A stretch of DNA of 31,489 nucleotides from Acholeplasmataceae bacterium UBA5617 (GTDB lineage Bacteria > Bacillota_I > Bacilli_A > Acholeplasmatales > Acholeplasmataceae). Of the stretch, positions 24,535 through 31,489 are shown one piece after another. The position numbers and the translations under genes are program-made. Location of the stretch: the NCBI GenBank assembly GCA_002424575.1, contig DIKN01000125.1, forward strand, positions 31,400 through 62,888. The letters run 5' to 3'. Positions within the stretch are counted from its first letter, which is position 1; every line of letters starts with the position of its first letter. Below the pieces are notes generated by a model, which saw only the letters and a program-made list of their open reading frames with translations, made no database searches and was not told the DNA's origin.

Positions 24535-25218
24535 CTAGATCACAAACTTTTTTCTTTCTTTGATGGAATAAAATTCATTCTTACCGATGACGATATGATC
24601 GATAAGATCGATACCCATCAGTTCTGCTGCTTGCATGAGCTGTTCGGTAGCGAGTATATCTGCTTTGGAGGGCATCGAATCTCCTGTGGGGTGGTTATGA
24701 ACAAAAAGAACAGCGGATGCGGACAGTTTAATAGCTGTTTTAAAGATCTCTCGCGGATGAATGAGGGTTTGATTGATCGTTCCGATAAAGATGGTTTCTT
24801 CGGTGATCAATTCACTTTTAATGGTTAAATAAAGCGTTAAGAAATGTTCTTGCATGAGATGAGAAAGCCGTGCATGGACGTGGTGATAGACATCATAGGC
24901 AGACCTTATGATGGTTTTCTCTGTCTTTTTTGTTTCAGATAAACGCCTACCAAGTTCAATCGCAGCGATTAAGGTGCATGCTTTCGCTTCTTTAATCCCT
25001 GGGATAGTCATCAGTTCAAAGACACTCATCCGTTTTAAATCATCGAGAGAAGACAGATGATAGAGCACCTTTTTTGCCAGATCGATCACCGATTGATGTT
25101 CATCACCCGTTCGAAGTAAAATGGCGATCAATTCATCATGTGAAAGTGCTGAAGGTCCTCGTTGCATCAGCCTTTCACGAGGTCTTTCTTCTTTAGGCAT
25201 TTCTTTAATCAAATACAT
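24535..25218 (-). CDS. radC: RadC/JAB-type metalloprotease-fold protein
   Basis: 227 residues, normal for RadC (formerly assigned to DNA repair; actual role unsettled). N-terminal UPF0758/helix-hairpin-helix part (RGPSALSHDELIAILLRTG, MTIPGIKEAKACTLIAAIELGRR), then the JAMM domain with the zinc site VHNHPTGD-SMPSKAD and Glu in TEETIFIGTIN. The SD GAGGAGG lies inside the 3' arm of the guaA terminator hairpin (25221-25258), with the ATG just after the T-run. No other promoter is visible, so expression may rely on read-through from guaBA. Confidence 0.95.
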   Translation of the reverse strand: MYLIKEMPKEERPRERLMQRGPSALSHDELIAILLRTGDEHQSVIDLAKKVLYHLSSLDDLKRMSVFELMTIPGIKEAKACTLIAAIELGRRLSETKKTEKTIIRSAYDVYHHVHARLSHLMQEHFLTLYLTIKSELITEETIFIGTINQTLIHPREIFKTAIKLSASAVLFVHNHPTGDSMPSKADILATEQLMQAAELMGIDLIDHIVIGKNEFYSIKERKKFVI

Positions 25219-25220
25219 AT

Positions 25221-25258
25221 AAAAAAACCTCCTCTATCTTATGATAGAATGAAGGTTT
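25221..25258 (-). terminator. guaA terminator whose 3' arm carries the radC SD
   Basis: TCTATC/GATAGA (25243-25248 with 25233-25238), TTAT-type loop, an internal loop, then AAACCT/AGGTTT (25253-25258 with 25225-25230), followed by T7. The 3' arm includes GAGGAGG, the radC ribosome-binding site. Confidence 0.8.
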
Positions 25259-25268
25259 TACATTTACT

Positions 25269-26795
25269 TTATTCCCATTCAATCGTTCCTGGAGGTTTTG
25301 AGGTGATGTCATAGACAATGCGGTTAATCCCTCTGACCTCATTGGTCATCCGGTTTGATATTTTTTGCAAGATTGGGTATGGAATATGTGCAACATCAGC
25401 GGTCATTCCATCGATGGAGGTGACAGCTCGAATGACAAGGACATGATCATAGGTGCGCATATCACCCATCACACCCACCGTTTTTAATGGTGTTAAAACG
25501 GTAAAATATTGCCAAATGGATTGATCGAGATGATGTCTTTTAATCTCTTCTCGCAAGATAAAGTCTGACTCTTGGACAATACGAATTTTATCTTCAGTGA
25601 CATCACCGAGGATACGAATCGCTAAACCAGGACCGGGAAAGGGTTGACGTCTAATGATCGATTCTGGTAAACCTAAGGCAAGACCGAGTTCACGCACTTC
25701 ATCTTTAAAGAGTTTATTCAATGGTTCAATCAGTTTTAATGTCATGTTTTTGGGGAGTCCACCGACGTTATGGTGTGATTTAATGGTTTGAGCGGTTTTA
25801 GTCCCCGATTCAATCACGTCAGTATAGAGCGTACCTTGAGCAAGAAACTCAGCATGAGCGAATCGTTTAACCTGTTCTTCAAAGATGCGAATGAATGCTT
25901 CTCCGATAATCTTTCGTTTTTCTTCGGGATCACTCACACCTTTTAATAGGTTTAAGAAACGAGCTTTTGCATCGACGGTGATCAGATTCATTTTAAAGCG
26001 TTTCGCAAACGTTTCTTGAACTTCTTCAGCTTCATGAAGCCGTAGAAGACCATGGTCAACAAAGATAGGTGTAAATTGATCACCTAAAATATGATTGAGA
26101 AGAGCAGCAACCACGGATGAATCCACGCCACCTGATAAGGCACAGATGACATGACCATCGCCCACGAAATGCTTGATCTCTTTGGTTTTCTCTTCGATAA
26201 ATTGAGGCATCGACCAAGTCTTTTCAGCCCCACAGATGGCGGTGATGAAGCGATCGATCATGGTGATTCCATATTCTGTATGACGCACTTCAGGATGAAA
26301 CTGAATACCATAAATCGGTTTATCTTGATGCATCATCATCGCATAGGGCGTTGTTTCAGAAGCGGCGAGTCCGATAAAATCACGAGGAAGTTTGGTCACT
26401 TGATCGCCATGACTCATCCACACATTAAAAAGATCGGGTAAACCTTGTGTCAGAGGATTCATGTGTTCAATCCTCATCTCGGTGAGCCCGTATTCTTTTT
26501 TATGACTTCCTTCAACAAGACCTCCATGATGATGCGCTAAAAGTTGCATTCCATAACAAATGCCTAACATGGGAAGTTCTGATGCTAATAATCCTTGAGG
26601 TAACATTGGAGCGTTTTGATCATAAACCGAATTCGGTCCACCCGATAAAATGATGCCGAGCAGATTGGAGACATCTTCTTTGTTAAAATCATCGGGATGA
26701 ATGAGTTCTGCATAAACCCCTAAATCACGAATTCGTCTGACAATCAATTGGTTGTATTGACTACCAAAATCCAATACCAAGATCTTCTTATTCAT
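25269..26795 (-). CDS. guaA: GMP synthase (glutamine-hydrolysing)
   Basis: Converts XMP to GMP using glutamine and ATP. 508 residues. Class I amidotransferase domain with Cys in LGICYGMQLLAH and His/Glu in GIQFHPEV; ATP-pyrophosphatase domain with P-loop ALSGGVDSSVVA; C-terminal dimerisation domain ending GTIEWE. Start at ATG 26795 ([16 protein letters not shown]), overlapping the guaB stop by 8 bases; the longer frame from 26828 only adds residues encoded by the guaB end. Operon guaB-guaA, giving both steps from IMP to GMP. Confidence 0.98.
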   Translation of the reverse strand: MNKKILVLDFGSQYNQLIVRRIRDLGVYAELIHPDDFNKEDVSNLLGIILSGGPNSVYDQNAPMLPQGLLASELPMLGICYGMQLLAHHHGGLVEGSHKKEYGLTEMRIEHMNPLTQGLPDLFNVWMSHGDQVTKLPRDFIGLAASETTPYAMMMHQDKPIYGIQFHPEVRHTEYGITMIDRFITAICGAEKTWSMPQFIEEKTKEIKHFVGDGHVICALSGGVDSSVVAALLNHILGDQFTPIFVDHGLLRLHEAEEVQETFAKRFKMNLITVDAKARFLNLLKGVSDPEEKRKIIGEAFIRIFEEQVKRFAHAEFLAQGTLYTDVIESGTKTAQTIKSHHNVGGLPKNMTLKLIEPLNKLFKDEVRELGLALGLPESIIRRQPFPGPGLAIRILGDVTEDKIRIVQESDFILREEIKRHHLDQSIWQYFTVLTPLKTVGVMGDMRTYDHVLVIRAVTSIDGMTADVAHIPYPILQKISNRMTNEVRGINRIVYDITSKPPGTIEWE

Positions 26796-27921
26796 GGTAA
26801 TTGGGTGACTCCTGGATGTTATCAACATCGTGAGGGTGTGATTCTTTTAAACCAGCATTGGAGATCTTCACAAATTGGGCTTTTTCCTTGAGTTCATGGA
26901 TGGTTTCACAGCCACAATAACCCATGCCTGAACGAAGACCACCCATCATTTGATGAAGGACATCTTTGATTTCACCTTTGTAAGGAACGGTTGCTTCAAT
27001 GCCTTCAGGCACCAACTTCTTTAATTCCGTGACACCACCTTGGAAATAGCGGTCCGAAGATCCTTTTTTCATGGCTGTTAAAGATCCCATGCCGATATAA
27101 CGTTTCACTTCTTTACCATCGATGGTATAAACATCGCCTGGAGTTTCTTTGGTACCCGCTAAAAGACCACCGAGCATGACGCAGTCAGCACCTGCAGCAA
27201 GCGCTTTGGTGATATCACCAGACAATTTGATCCCACCATCAGCAATGATCCCAATATCATATTGACGGGTGACTTGATAGACATCATTGATCGCGGTAAG
27301 TTGGGGAACACCGACACCTGCTACCACGCGTGTCGTACAGATTGAACCGGGACCGACACCAACCTTGATGGCGGATGCACCTGCATAGATCAAATCAATG
27401 GCAGCTTGTCCAGTGACAACGTTGCCACCGATAATATCGAGATTAGGAAACAGAGAGCGAATTTGTTTGATGGTATCTAATACGCCTTTTGAATGACCGT
27501 GTGCACTGTCAACCGCGATGATATCGACACCTGCTTCATAGAGTCGGTTGACGCGTTCATATGTATCTTTACCGACACCTACTGCTGCACCTACTCTTAA
27601 ATGTCCATCGGGATCCAAACAAGCATCTTTGTTTTCAGGTAAAACGGGTTCATGTTTGACTTTCTTCACCATATCCGCTTGTTCATCAATCGATAAATTT
27701 TTGTGGATAATACCTAACCCACCCAGTTTAGCGAGAGCAATCGCCATCTGATCTTCGGTCACTGTATCCATCGCTGCTGAAAGTACAGGCACGTTTAACG
27801 TAATTTTTTTCGTTAATCGTGTGGTGAGTATGGTATCGATGGGAACCACTTTTGAATAAGATGGGACCAACAAAAGATCATCAAAAGTGTACGCTTCTTT
27901 TATTACTTTTCCGTTCATCAT
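26788..27921 (-). CDS. guaB: IMP dehydrogenase lacking the CBS (Bateman) module
   Basis: Oxidises IMP to XMP with NAD, the rate-limiting step to GMP. The barrel is complete: [46 protein letters not shown], catalytic Cys195 in [19 protein letters not shown], and the flap region SSDRYFQGG. It is 377 residues against about 485 in most bacteria. The missing part is the CBS pair: residue 90 (MVKKVKH) runs through a 17-residue bridge straight to [11 protein letters not shown]. The frame is clean, so this is a natural deletion form, expected to lose adenine/guanine-nucleotide allostery. ATG follows GAGGTAAAACGT. Confidence 0.97.
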   Translation of the reverse strand: MMNGKVIKEAYTFDDLLLVPSYSKVVPIDTILTTRLTKKITLNVPVLSAAMDTVTEDQMAIALAKLGGLGIIHKNLSIDEQADMVKKVKHEPVLPENKDACLDPDGHLRVGAAVGVGKDTYERVNRLYEAGVDIIAVDSAHGHSKGVLDTIKQIRSLFPNLDIIGGNVVTGQAAIDLIYAGASAIKVGVGPGSICTTRVVAGVGVPQLTAINDVYQVTRQYDIGIIADGGIKLSGDITKALAAGADCVMLGGLLAGTKETPGDVYTIDGKEVKRYIGMGSLTAMKKGSSDRYFQGGVTELKKLVPEGIEATVPYKGEIKDVLHQMMGGLRSGMGYCGCETIHELKEKAQFVKISNAGLKESHPHDVDNIQESPNYHE

Positions 27922-27941
27922 ACGTTTTACCTCGTTTGTTT

Positions 27942-27971
27942 TCTATAGTTTATCAAGCCATCATCATTTAA
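27942..27971 (-). promoter_or_regulatory. Possible guaBA promoter
   Basis: TTAAAT (27966-27971), 18-base spacer, TATAGA (27942-27947). Moderate match; the leader of about 15-20 bases is too short for a purine riboswitch. Confidence 0.4.
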
Positions 27972-27989
27972 TCAAGATGATCTTATGTA

Positions 27990-28020
27990 AAAAAAGAAAA
28001 ACATAGCAAGCTATGCTTTT
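27990..28020 (-). terminator. Terminator after the YwaF-like gene
   Basis: CATAG/CTATG stem (28011-28015 with 28002-28006), four-base loop, A-tract upstream and TTTTTCTTTTTTT downstream on the minus strand; overlaps the stop codon. Confidence 0.85.
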
Positions 28021-28706
28021 TGTCGTTGGTAGAGAAAAACCCCTGCATAAATGATTTGAAAAAGGATGGCGATGGAGATGACAAAACCGATGACCCAAAA
28101 ATCACCTAAAAAGGCATACATGGGCGCGACTTCATGAGGAACTTCTCTTAAAAAGAGATGATTGCTGTCGAGTAAAAAGTTGATCGGATACATGATGGCT
28201 GCATAGATCAAGAGAATCAAACTCGACTTTAAAATATCGCGATAGGTGATGCGATAACCGATCACGATTAATAAATAGAGATTACCGAGTAAAAAGAGAC
28301 TATGGTTTCCAAAATAGTGAATGTATCTAAAATGTGGGAATGTGTAGTTTAAATCAGCAACGATTAAGCTGATGAGCGCACCTGCAATCGCCCATGGGAA
28401 AATGATTTTAAAGACTTTTTCAGATTTAAACCATAACGCATAGGCTGTGACATACATGCTGATGGCACAGACACCAAAGGGGAGAAGCGATGTTTGAAAT
28501 CCACCACCGATAAGTGACCATGTGTAGAATGTCCACTCCATGACAACCATAAGGATGGCAACACTTCGTCTTAAATAGAGATCTATTGTTGGGGAACCCT
28601 TTTCTTTAAAGATAATCATCAAAACCAAGAGGGTAATCATTAGAAAGATCGCTAATCCATGAGCCAATCCGAACCATTCAAATCCCAAAAAGCGCTCAGA
28701 AAACAT
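28011..28706 (-). CDS. TIGR02206/YwaF-type integral membrane protein
   Basis: 231 residues from ATG 28706 (MFSERFLGFEWFGLAH), which follows GAGGTGTCACAC; the longer frame start at 28742 would overlap the -10 box. About seven hydrophobic helices. Features such as SLLPFGVCAISMYVTAYAL and HYFGNHSLFLLGNLYLL fit the YwaF/TMEM164-like family in which a conserved His-rich hydrophobic core occurs. Function in bacteria is unknown. Single gene with its own terminator. Confidence 0.82.
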   Translation of the reverse strand: MFSERFLGFEWFGLAHGLAIFLMITLLVLMIIFKEKGSPTIDLYLRRSVAILMVVMEWTFYTWSLIGGGFQTSLLPFGVCAISMYVTAYALWFKSEKVFKIIFPWAIAGALISLIVADLNYTFPHFRYIHYFGNHSLFLLGNLYLLIVIGYRITYRDILKSSLILLIYAAIMYPINFLLDSNHLFLREVPHEVAPMYAFLGDFWVIGFVISIAILFQIIYAGVFLYQRQKA

Positions 28707-28730
28707 GTGTGACACCTCATTTATGGTTTC

Positions 28731-28736
28731 ATTATA
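28731..28736 (-). promoter_or_regulatory. -10 box of the YwaF-like gene
   Basis: TATAAT on the minus strand, 24 bases before the ATG, at the 3' end of the RloB-like gene. -35 is poor. Confidence 0.45.
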
Positions 28737-28738
28737 CG

Positions 28739-29356
28739 TCATTTTTTAAAAAGCTTATCTACCAATTGAAAAACTGTTGTTGCAGAATGAAGATCCCATA
28801 TATGAGGTTCAACATTCCCATTCAAAGACTGAAATTCTACGACCTTTATTTGATAAGCCAATCTTGCATTATGGATTGCTGTGCGGTATCGGGGAATGAT
28901 ATGCTTTGAAAATAAAGAGGTATCTGCTTTATCATAAATTGACTGTTTGATTTTTGTGGTTTGAAACGCATCCTCGAGATAAATTTTGTACTGATTGATA
29001 AGGCATGCGTCATGAAAAACACGAAAATGATTGATTAACCATACCTCAAAAGCCTTGTTAGAACATGCGATGTAAATGCTCTTATGTTGATTGGCTAAGT
29101 CATATGCTCTTTGAACATGTCCTTGCTCAAGAAATAAATCGATATCAAACACAATCCACACGAATGCATACTGATTTTTCCATTCGATGGCAGATTTAAC
29201 TAAACGATAGGGGTCTTTATTCTCAAATTTGACATGGATAGAATAATACGAGCGTACCTTTTGTTTAAGAAGTGTGAAGTAAACCTTTTCTGTACGTTCA
29301 CCATTGGTAAGAATCAATACATCATTGGATTTTTTGATGTGGTTTGCACGTCTCAT
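28739..29356 (-). CDS. RloB-like protein (putative defence nuclease partner)
   Basis: 205 residues. Matches the RloB/AbiLii pattern: N-terminal VLILTNGERTEKVYF, the acidic WIVFDIDLF (where relatives have FDxD), SNKAFEVWLINHF, and the C-terminal basic helix region. The fold is Toprim-like with the GE..E and DxD acidic residues. In known systems RloB or AbiLii works with an AAA ATPase (RloA or AbiLi), which is exactly the preceding gene; starts overlap as ATGA (29353-29356). Visibly more AT-rich than the gua genes. An anti-phage abortive role is inferred from relatives, not shown here. Confidence 0.85.
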   Translation of the reverse strand: MRRANHIKKSNDVLILTNGERTEKVYFTLLKQKVRSYYSIHVKFENKDPYRLVKSAIEWKNQYAFVWIVFDIDLFLEQGHVQRAYDLANQHKSIYIACSNKAFEVWLINHFRVFHDACLINQYKIYLEDAFQTTKIKQSIYDKADTSLFSKHIIPRYRTAIHNARLAYQIKVVEFQSLNGNVEPHIWDLHSATTVFQLVDKLFKK

Positions 29357-30654
29357 AACATATCATCCATGAATTCAGGTAATGCTTCATAGAAACCTTT
29401 CAAGTATTTTTTACTGAAAAGATCGGTTTTTCGGACGTTCTGATAATCTGATAATGAACTTAGGTGACTTTCACCACGTTCATTTTTACTCGCAAAATAA
29501 ATTTGATCTCTCCGCATCGATTCATCCATCAACATCAAATTATGAGCTGTACTAATCAATTGACCATGTTTACGATTTCTTGTCAATGAATTGAATTGCT
29601 TTAGAATATAATCAGCTAAAAGAAAATGTAGTTTTGAATCAAGTTCATCAAGAAGTAAAACCCTACCCTCATCAAGAGATAATAGAATCCAACCTAAATA
29701 AAACAATAATTTTTTTGTACCTTCTGAATTGAATCCATCTTGCTTCAAGAGGTAGGTTTCTTTCTTACCTTTAATGACGCCATGTTTGTCATAGATATTA
29801 AAAATGGTCTTTAAATCTAAGCGATCTACTCCTTCTGAATTTGCATTGATTTGAGAGGGATAGATTAGTGAAGCATTGAATGTTTTTGTATTCAGTGTAC
29901 CATCCTTCTCCATGACTCTTTCTTTATAAACTTTAAAATCATGGATTCCCAAATCAGCCATCTGCATGATGCGAAGTGCTTCATCATAATAAGATTTGTT
30001 TTTTTGTTCATAAATCATGAATGTATTAACATTTTCTTCAAAAACGATTAAGAGATCTTGAAACCATTTCATCGTATGTTGAATGGCTTTGGATAAATCC
30101 TCACTAAATTGATAGTTATTAGCAATCGAAAGAAACAATGTATGTTGATTTAACTTAACCAATTGACTGACCGTTTTTGGAAGCCCCATCAACTGAATAC
30201 CTTGTTGATCACGCTTGAAAATAAGTGTTAATCGTTCATACCGACGATATAAGTATTCGTTTACGATCGTGAATTCTCTAATCTCGAACCCGTATCGATA
30301 AAAAACGTCATGAAAAAGAAATTCAACCTCATACATACTGTTGATTTTCGAGCTATGCTCAAGGAATGCAAATGATTCATTTGATTCAATAATGCTTTGT
30401 GGCAGAGTGACTTGAGAAAACAACACCGCTTGCTGCATATAACGCAACCCTTTTAACATGTTGGATTTACCGGATGCATTGGGTCCAAAAATAAGTGCAG
30501 ATTTGAGCAATTCATTTTCCCCTTTAGGAAGAGGTCCTTCATGAATATAGAACGTATTCAGTTGCTCAAATTCTCGATCTTTAGCTGCTTGCATGGATAA
30601 GACCGCTTCATCTAGAAATGAGCGATAGTTCTTCACACGAAATTGCACAAGCAT
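29353..30654 (-). CDS. RloA/AbiLi-like AAA family ATPase (putative defence)
   Basis: 433 residues, ABC/SMC/OLD-type ATPase. N-terminal MLVQFRVKNYRSFLDEAVLS, Walker A GPNASGKSN (57-65), ABC-like signature FNSEGTKKLLFYLG, Walker B VLLLDELDSKLH, and the switch His in ISTAHN. This is the AAA15/AAA21 ATPase layout of RloA and AbiLi, normally paired with RloB. The ATG follows AAAGGTGGTGTCATATC, with its own promoter (30678-30706). One 60-base line here (29701-29760) counts 32% GC against 50% for one in guaA (25801-25860), consistent with transfer. It could also be another OLD-like two-gene system; the RloB partner favours this one. Confidence 0.88.
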   Translation of the reverse strand: MLVQFRVKNYRSFLDEAVLSMQAAKDREFEQLNTFYIHEGPLPKGENELLKSALIFGPNASGKSNMLKGLRYMQQAVLFSQVTLPQSIIESNESFAFLEHSSKINSMYEVEFLFHDVFYRYGFEIREFTIVNEYLYRRYERLTLIFKRDQQGIQLMGLPKTVSQLVKLNQHTLFLSIANNYQFSEDLSKAIQHTMKWFQDLLIVFEENVNTFMIYEQKNKSYYDEALRIMQMADLGIHDFKVYKERVMEKDGTLNTKTFNASLIYPSQINANSEGVDRLDLKTIFNIYDKHGVIKGKKETYLLKQDGFNSEGTKKLLFYLGWILLSLDEGRVLLLDELDSKLHFLLADYILKQFNSLTRNRKHGQLISTAHNLMLMDESMRRDQIYFASKNERGESHLSSLSDYQNVRKTDLFSKKYLKGFYEALPEFMDDML

Positions 30655-30677
30655 GATATGACACCACCTTTAGAAAA

Positions 30678-30706
30678 ATTGTACCATGATGTCTCGAAAA
30701 AATCAA
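30678..30706 (-). promoter_or_regulatory. Promoter of the rloAB-like pair
   Basis: -35 TTGATT (30701-30706), 17-base spacer, -10 TACAAT (30678-30683) preceded by TGG, an extended -10. Confidence 0.75.
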
Positions 30707-30717
30707 TCCTTAAAGGC

Positions 30718-30744
30718 TATATATGCGAAATAAACGCAAATATA
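30718..30744. repeat. 27-bp inverted repeat just upstream of the rloAB-like promoter
   Basis: TATAT-A-TGCG, 7-base centre, CGCA-A-ATATA: arms of 10 with 9 paired. It ends 11 bases above the -35 box and is not followed by a T-run in either direction, so an operator is more likely than a terminator. Confidence 0.5.
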
Positions 30745-30755
30745 GACAACAAGAA

Positions 30756-31489
30756 TCAATCAATAAGTATTTTATTCTCATATTTTGCAATCTGTTTAAC
30801 ATCTTTATCACCACGACCCGATAGATTGATCACGATGATCTCATCTGGTTTCATCTGTTTTGCACGCTTGATTCCTTCAGCTATCGCATGTGAAGATTCG
30901 ATGGCTGGAATAATCCCTTCCATCTTTGAAAGATAGTGAAAAGCATGAATGGCTTCTTGATCGGTTGCTGAAGTATAGATCACTCGTTTGATGGACTCAA
31001 GATACGCATGCTCTGGACCTACACCAGGATAATCAAGTCCTGCTGAGATGGAATAAACCGGTGATATCTCGCCATCATCTTCTATAAGGACTTTGGTCAT
31101 CATGCCGTGAATGACACCTGGTTTTCCTAACGTCATGGTAGCTGCATGTTCTTTCGTATGAAGACCACGTCCGGATGCTTCAACACCGATGAGTGTGACC
31201 GTTGGGTCATCTAAAAAGTCTGCAAATGCACCGATGGCATTCGATCCACCACCCACACATGCGATCACCATATCGGGTAGACGTTTCTCCTGATCGTTTA
31301 ATTGAGCTTTGATTTCTCTACTGATCACCGATTGAAAATCTTTCACCATCAAAGGATAAGGATGAGGACCCACAGCAGATCCGATTAAATAAAACGTTGA
31401 ATCAAGTTCGTTCGCCCACGTCATCAAAGCACTATCGACCGCTTCTTTAAGCGTTTTTAAGCCCAATTCAACGGAAACAACTTTCGCAC
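30756..31489 (-). CDS. trpB: Tryptophan synthase beta subunit, N-terminus outside the window
   Basis: PLP enzyme joining indole and serine to make tryptophan. The frame stays open to the window edge (AKVVSVELGLKTLKEAVDSA at the boundary), so about 244 C-terminal residues are present, roughly 60% of the usual 400. Family motifs: YLIGSAVGPHPYP, PLP-phosphate loop VGGGSNAIG, GLHTKEHAAT, HGMMTKVLIEDDGEI, SISAGLDYPGVGPEHA, and EGIIPAIESSHAI; conserved Ser of NLSGRGDKD near the C-terminus. The next gene in the direction of transcription is RloA-like with its own promoter; no trpA follows. Confidence 0.95.
   Translation of the reverse strand, partial: AKVVSVELGLKTLKEAVDSALMTWANELDSTFYLIGSAVGPHPYPLMVKDFQSVISREIKAQLNDQEKRLPDMVIACVGGGSNAIGAFADFLDDPTVTLIGVEASGRGLHTKEHAATMTLGKPGVIHGMMTKVLIEDDGEISPVYSISAGLDYPGVGPEHAYLESIKRVIYTSATDQEAIHAFHYLSKMEGIIPAIESSHAIAEGIKRAKQMKPDEIIVINLSGRGDKDVKQIAKYENKILID

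Noticed and set aside
24511..24552. AAAAAGTT/AACTTTTT pairing after radC as a terminator
   Set aside because: The loop exceeds 25 bases and no T-run follows the stem; too weak to call.
27922..28000. Possible purine riboswitch ahead of guaB
   Set aside because: The interval is 80 bases and largely filled by the preceding terminator and a promoter; no conserved three-way junction is present.

Overview
The window looks like a chromosomal stretch from a low-GC Gram-positive bacterium, probably a Bacillota/Mollicutes relative (Acholeplasmatales- or Izemoplasmatales-like, or an Erysipelotrichia-type lineage; not settled). Reasons: Firmicute gene sets (infC-rpmI-rplT, rplU-prp-rpmA-obg, queA-ruvB-ruvA), a Prp-type cleavage site on L27, HPr with the regulatory serine, TTGACA/TATAAT and extended -10 promoters, and U-tract terminators after most transcription units. 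TGA is a stop and TGG is Trp. Almost everything lies on the minus strand; the exception is one 3.6-kb plus-strand gene for a giant coiled-coil protein.

Reading down the coordinates: a truncated M42 peptidase (1-944); a candidate ncRNA gene of about 150 nt with its own consensus promoter and a 6S-like fold (991-1139); an unknown polytopic membrane protein (1230-2687); infC-rpmI-rplT behind an attenuated leader, with IF3 starting at AUU and L20 carrying an extra C-terminal SAP/Rho_N-like domain (2747-4252); a tightly overlapping four-gene secreted protein/membrane protein/ABC operon of unknown role (4262-6873); pepP-like peptidase and phosphoglucomutase (6929-9857); ECF S component plus type III pantothenate kinase (9932-11467); aldo/keto reductase, a second M42 peptidase and trmB (11579-14074); HPr with a membrane-anchored, cysteine-less EIIB-like protein (14126-14750); queA-ruvB-ruvA (14803-17387).

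The coiled-coil gene (17493-21092) diverges from ruvA; the two promoters have overlapping -35 boxes. Then follow rplU-prp-rpmA-obg (21139-23467) with an L21-type leader and an internal terminator, a UPF0283-like membrane protein (23514), radC (24535), guaB-guaA with an IMP dehydrogenase lacking its CBS module (25269-27921), a YwaF/TIGR02206-type membrane protein (28011), an AT-rich RloA/RloB-type putative defence pair (28739-30654), and the C-terminal part of trpB running off the end (30756-31489).

Most of the window is housekeeping: translation, tRNA modification, recombination, CoA and GMP supply. The parts most worth a second look are the 6S-like ncRNA, the secreted/ABC operon with its start-codon hairpin, the cysteine-less EIIB-like partner of HPr, the giant coiled-coil protein, and the RloAB module next to a trpB that has no trpA after it. 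No tRNA, rRNA, CRISPR array or transposase was seen.
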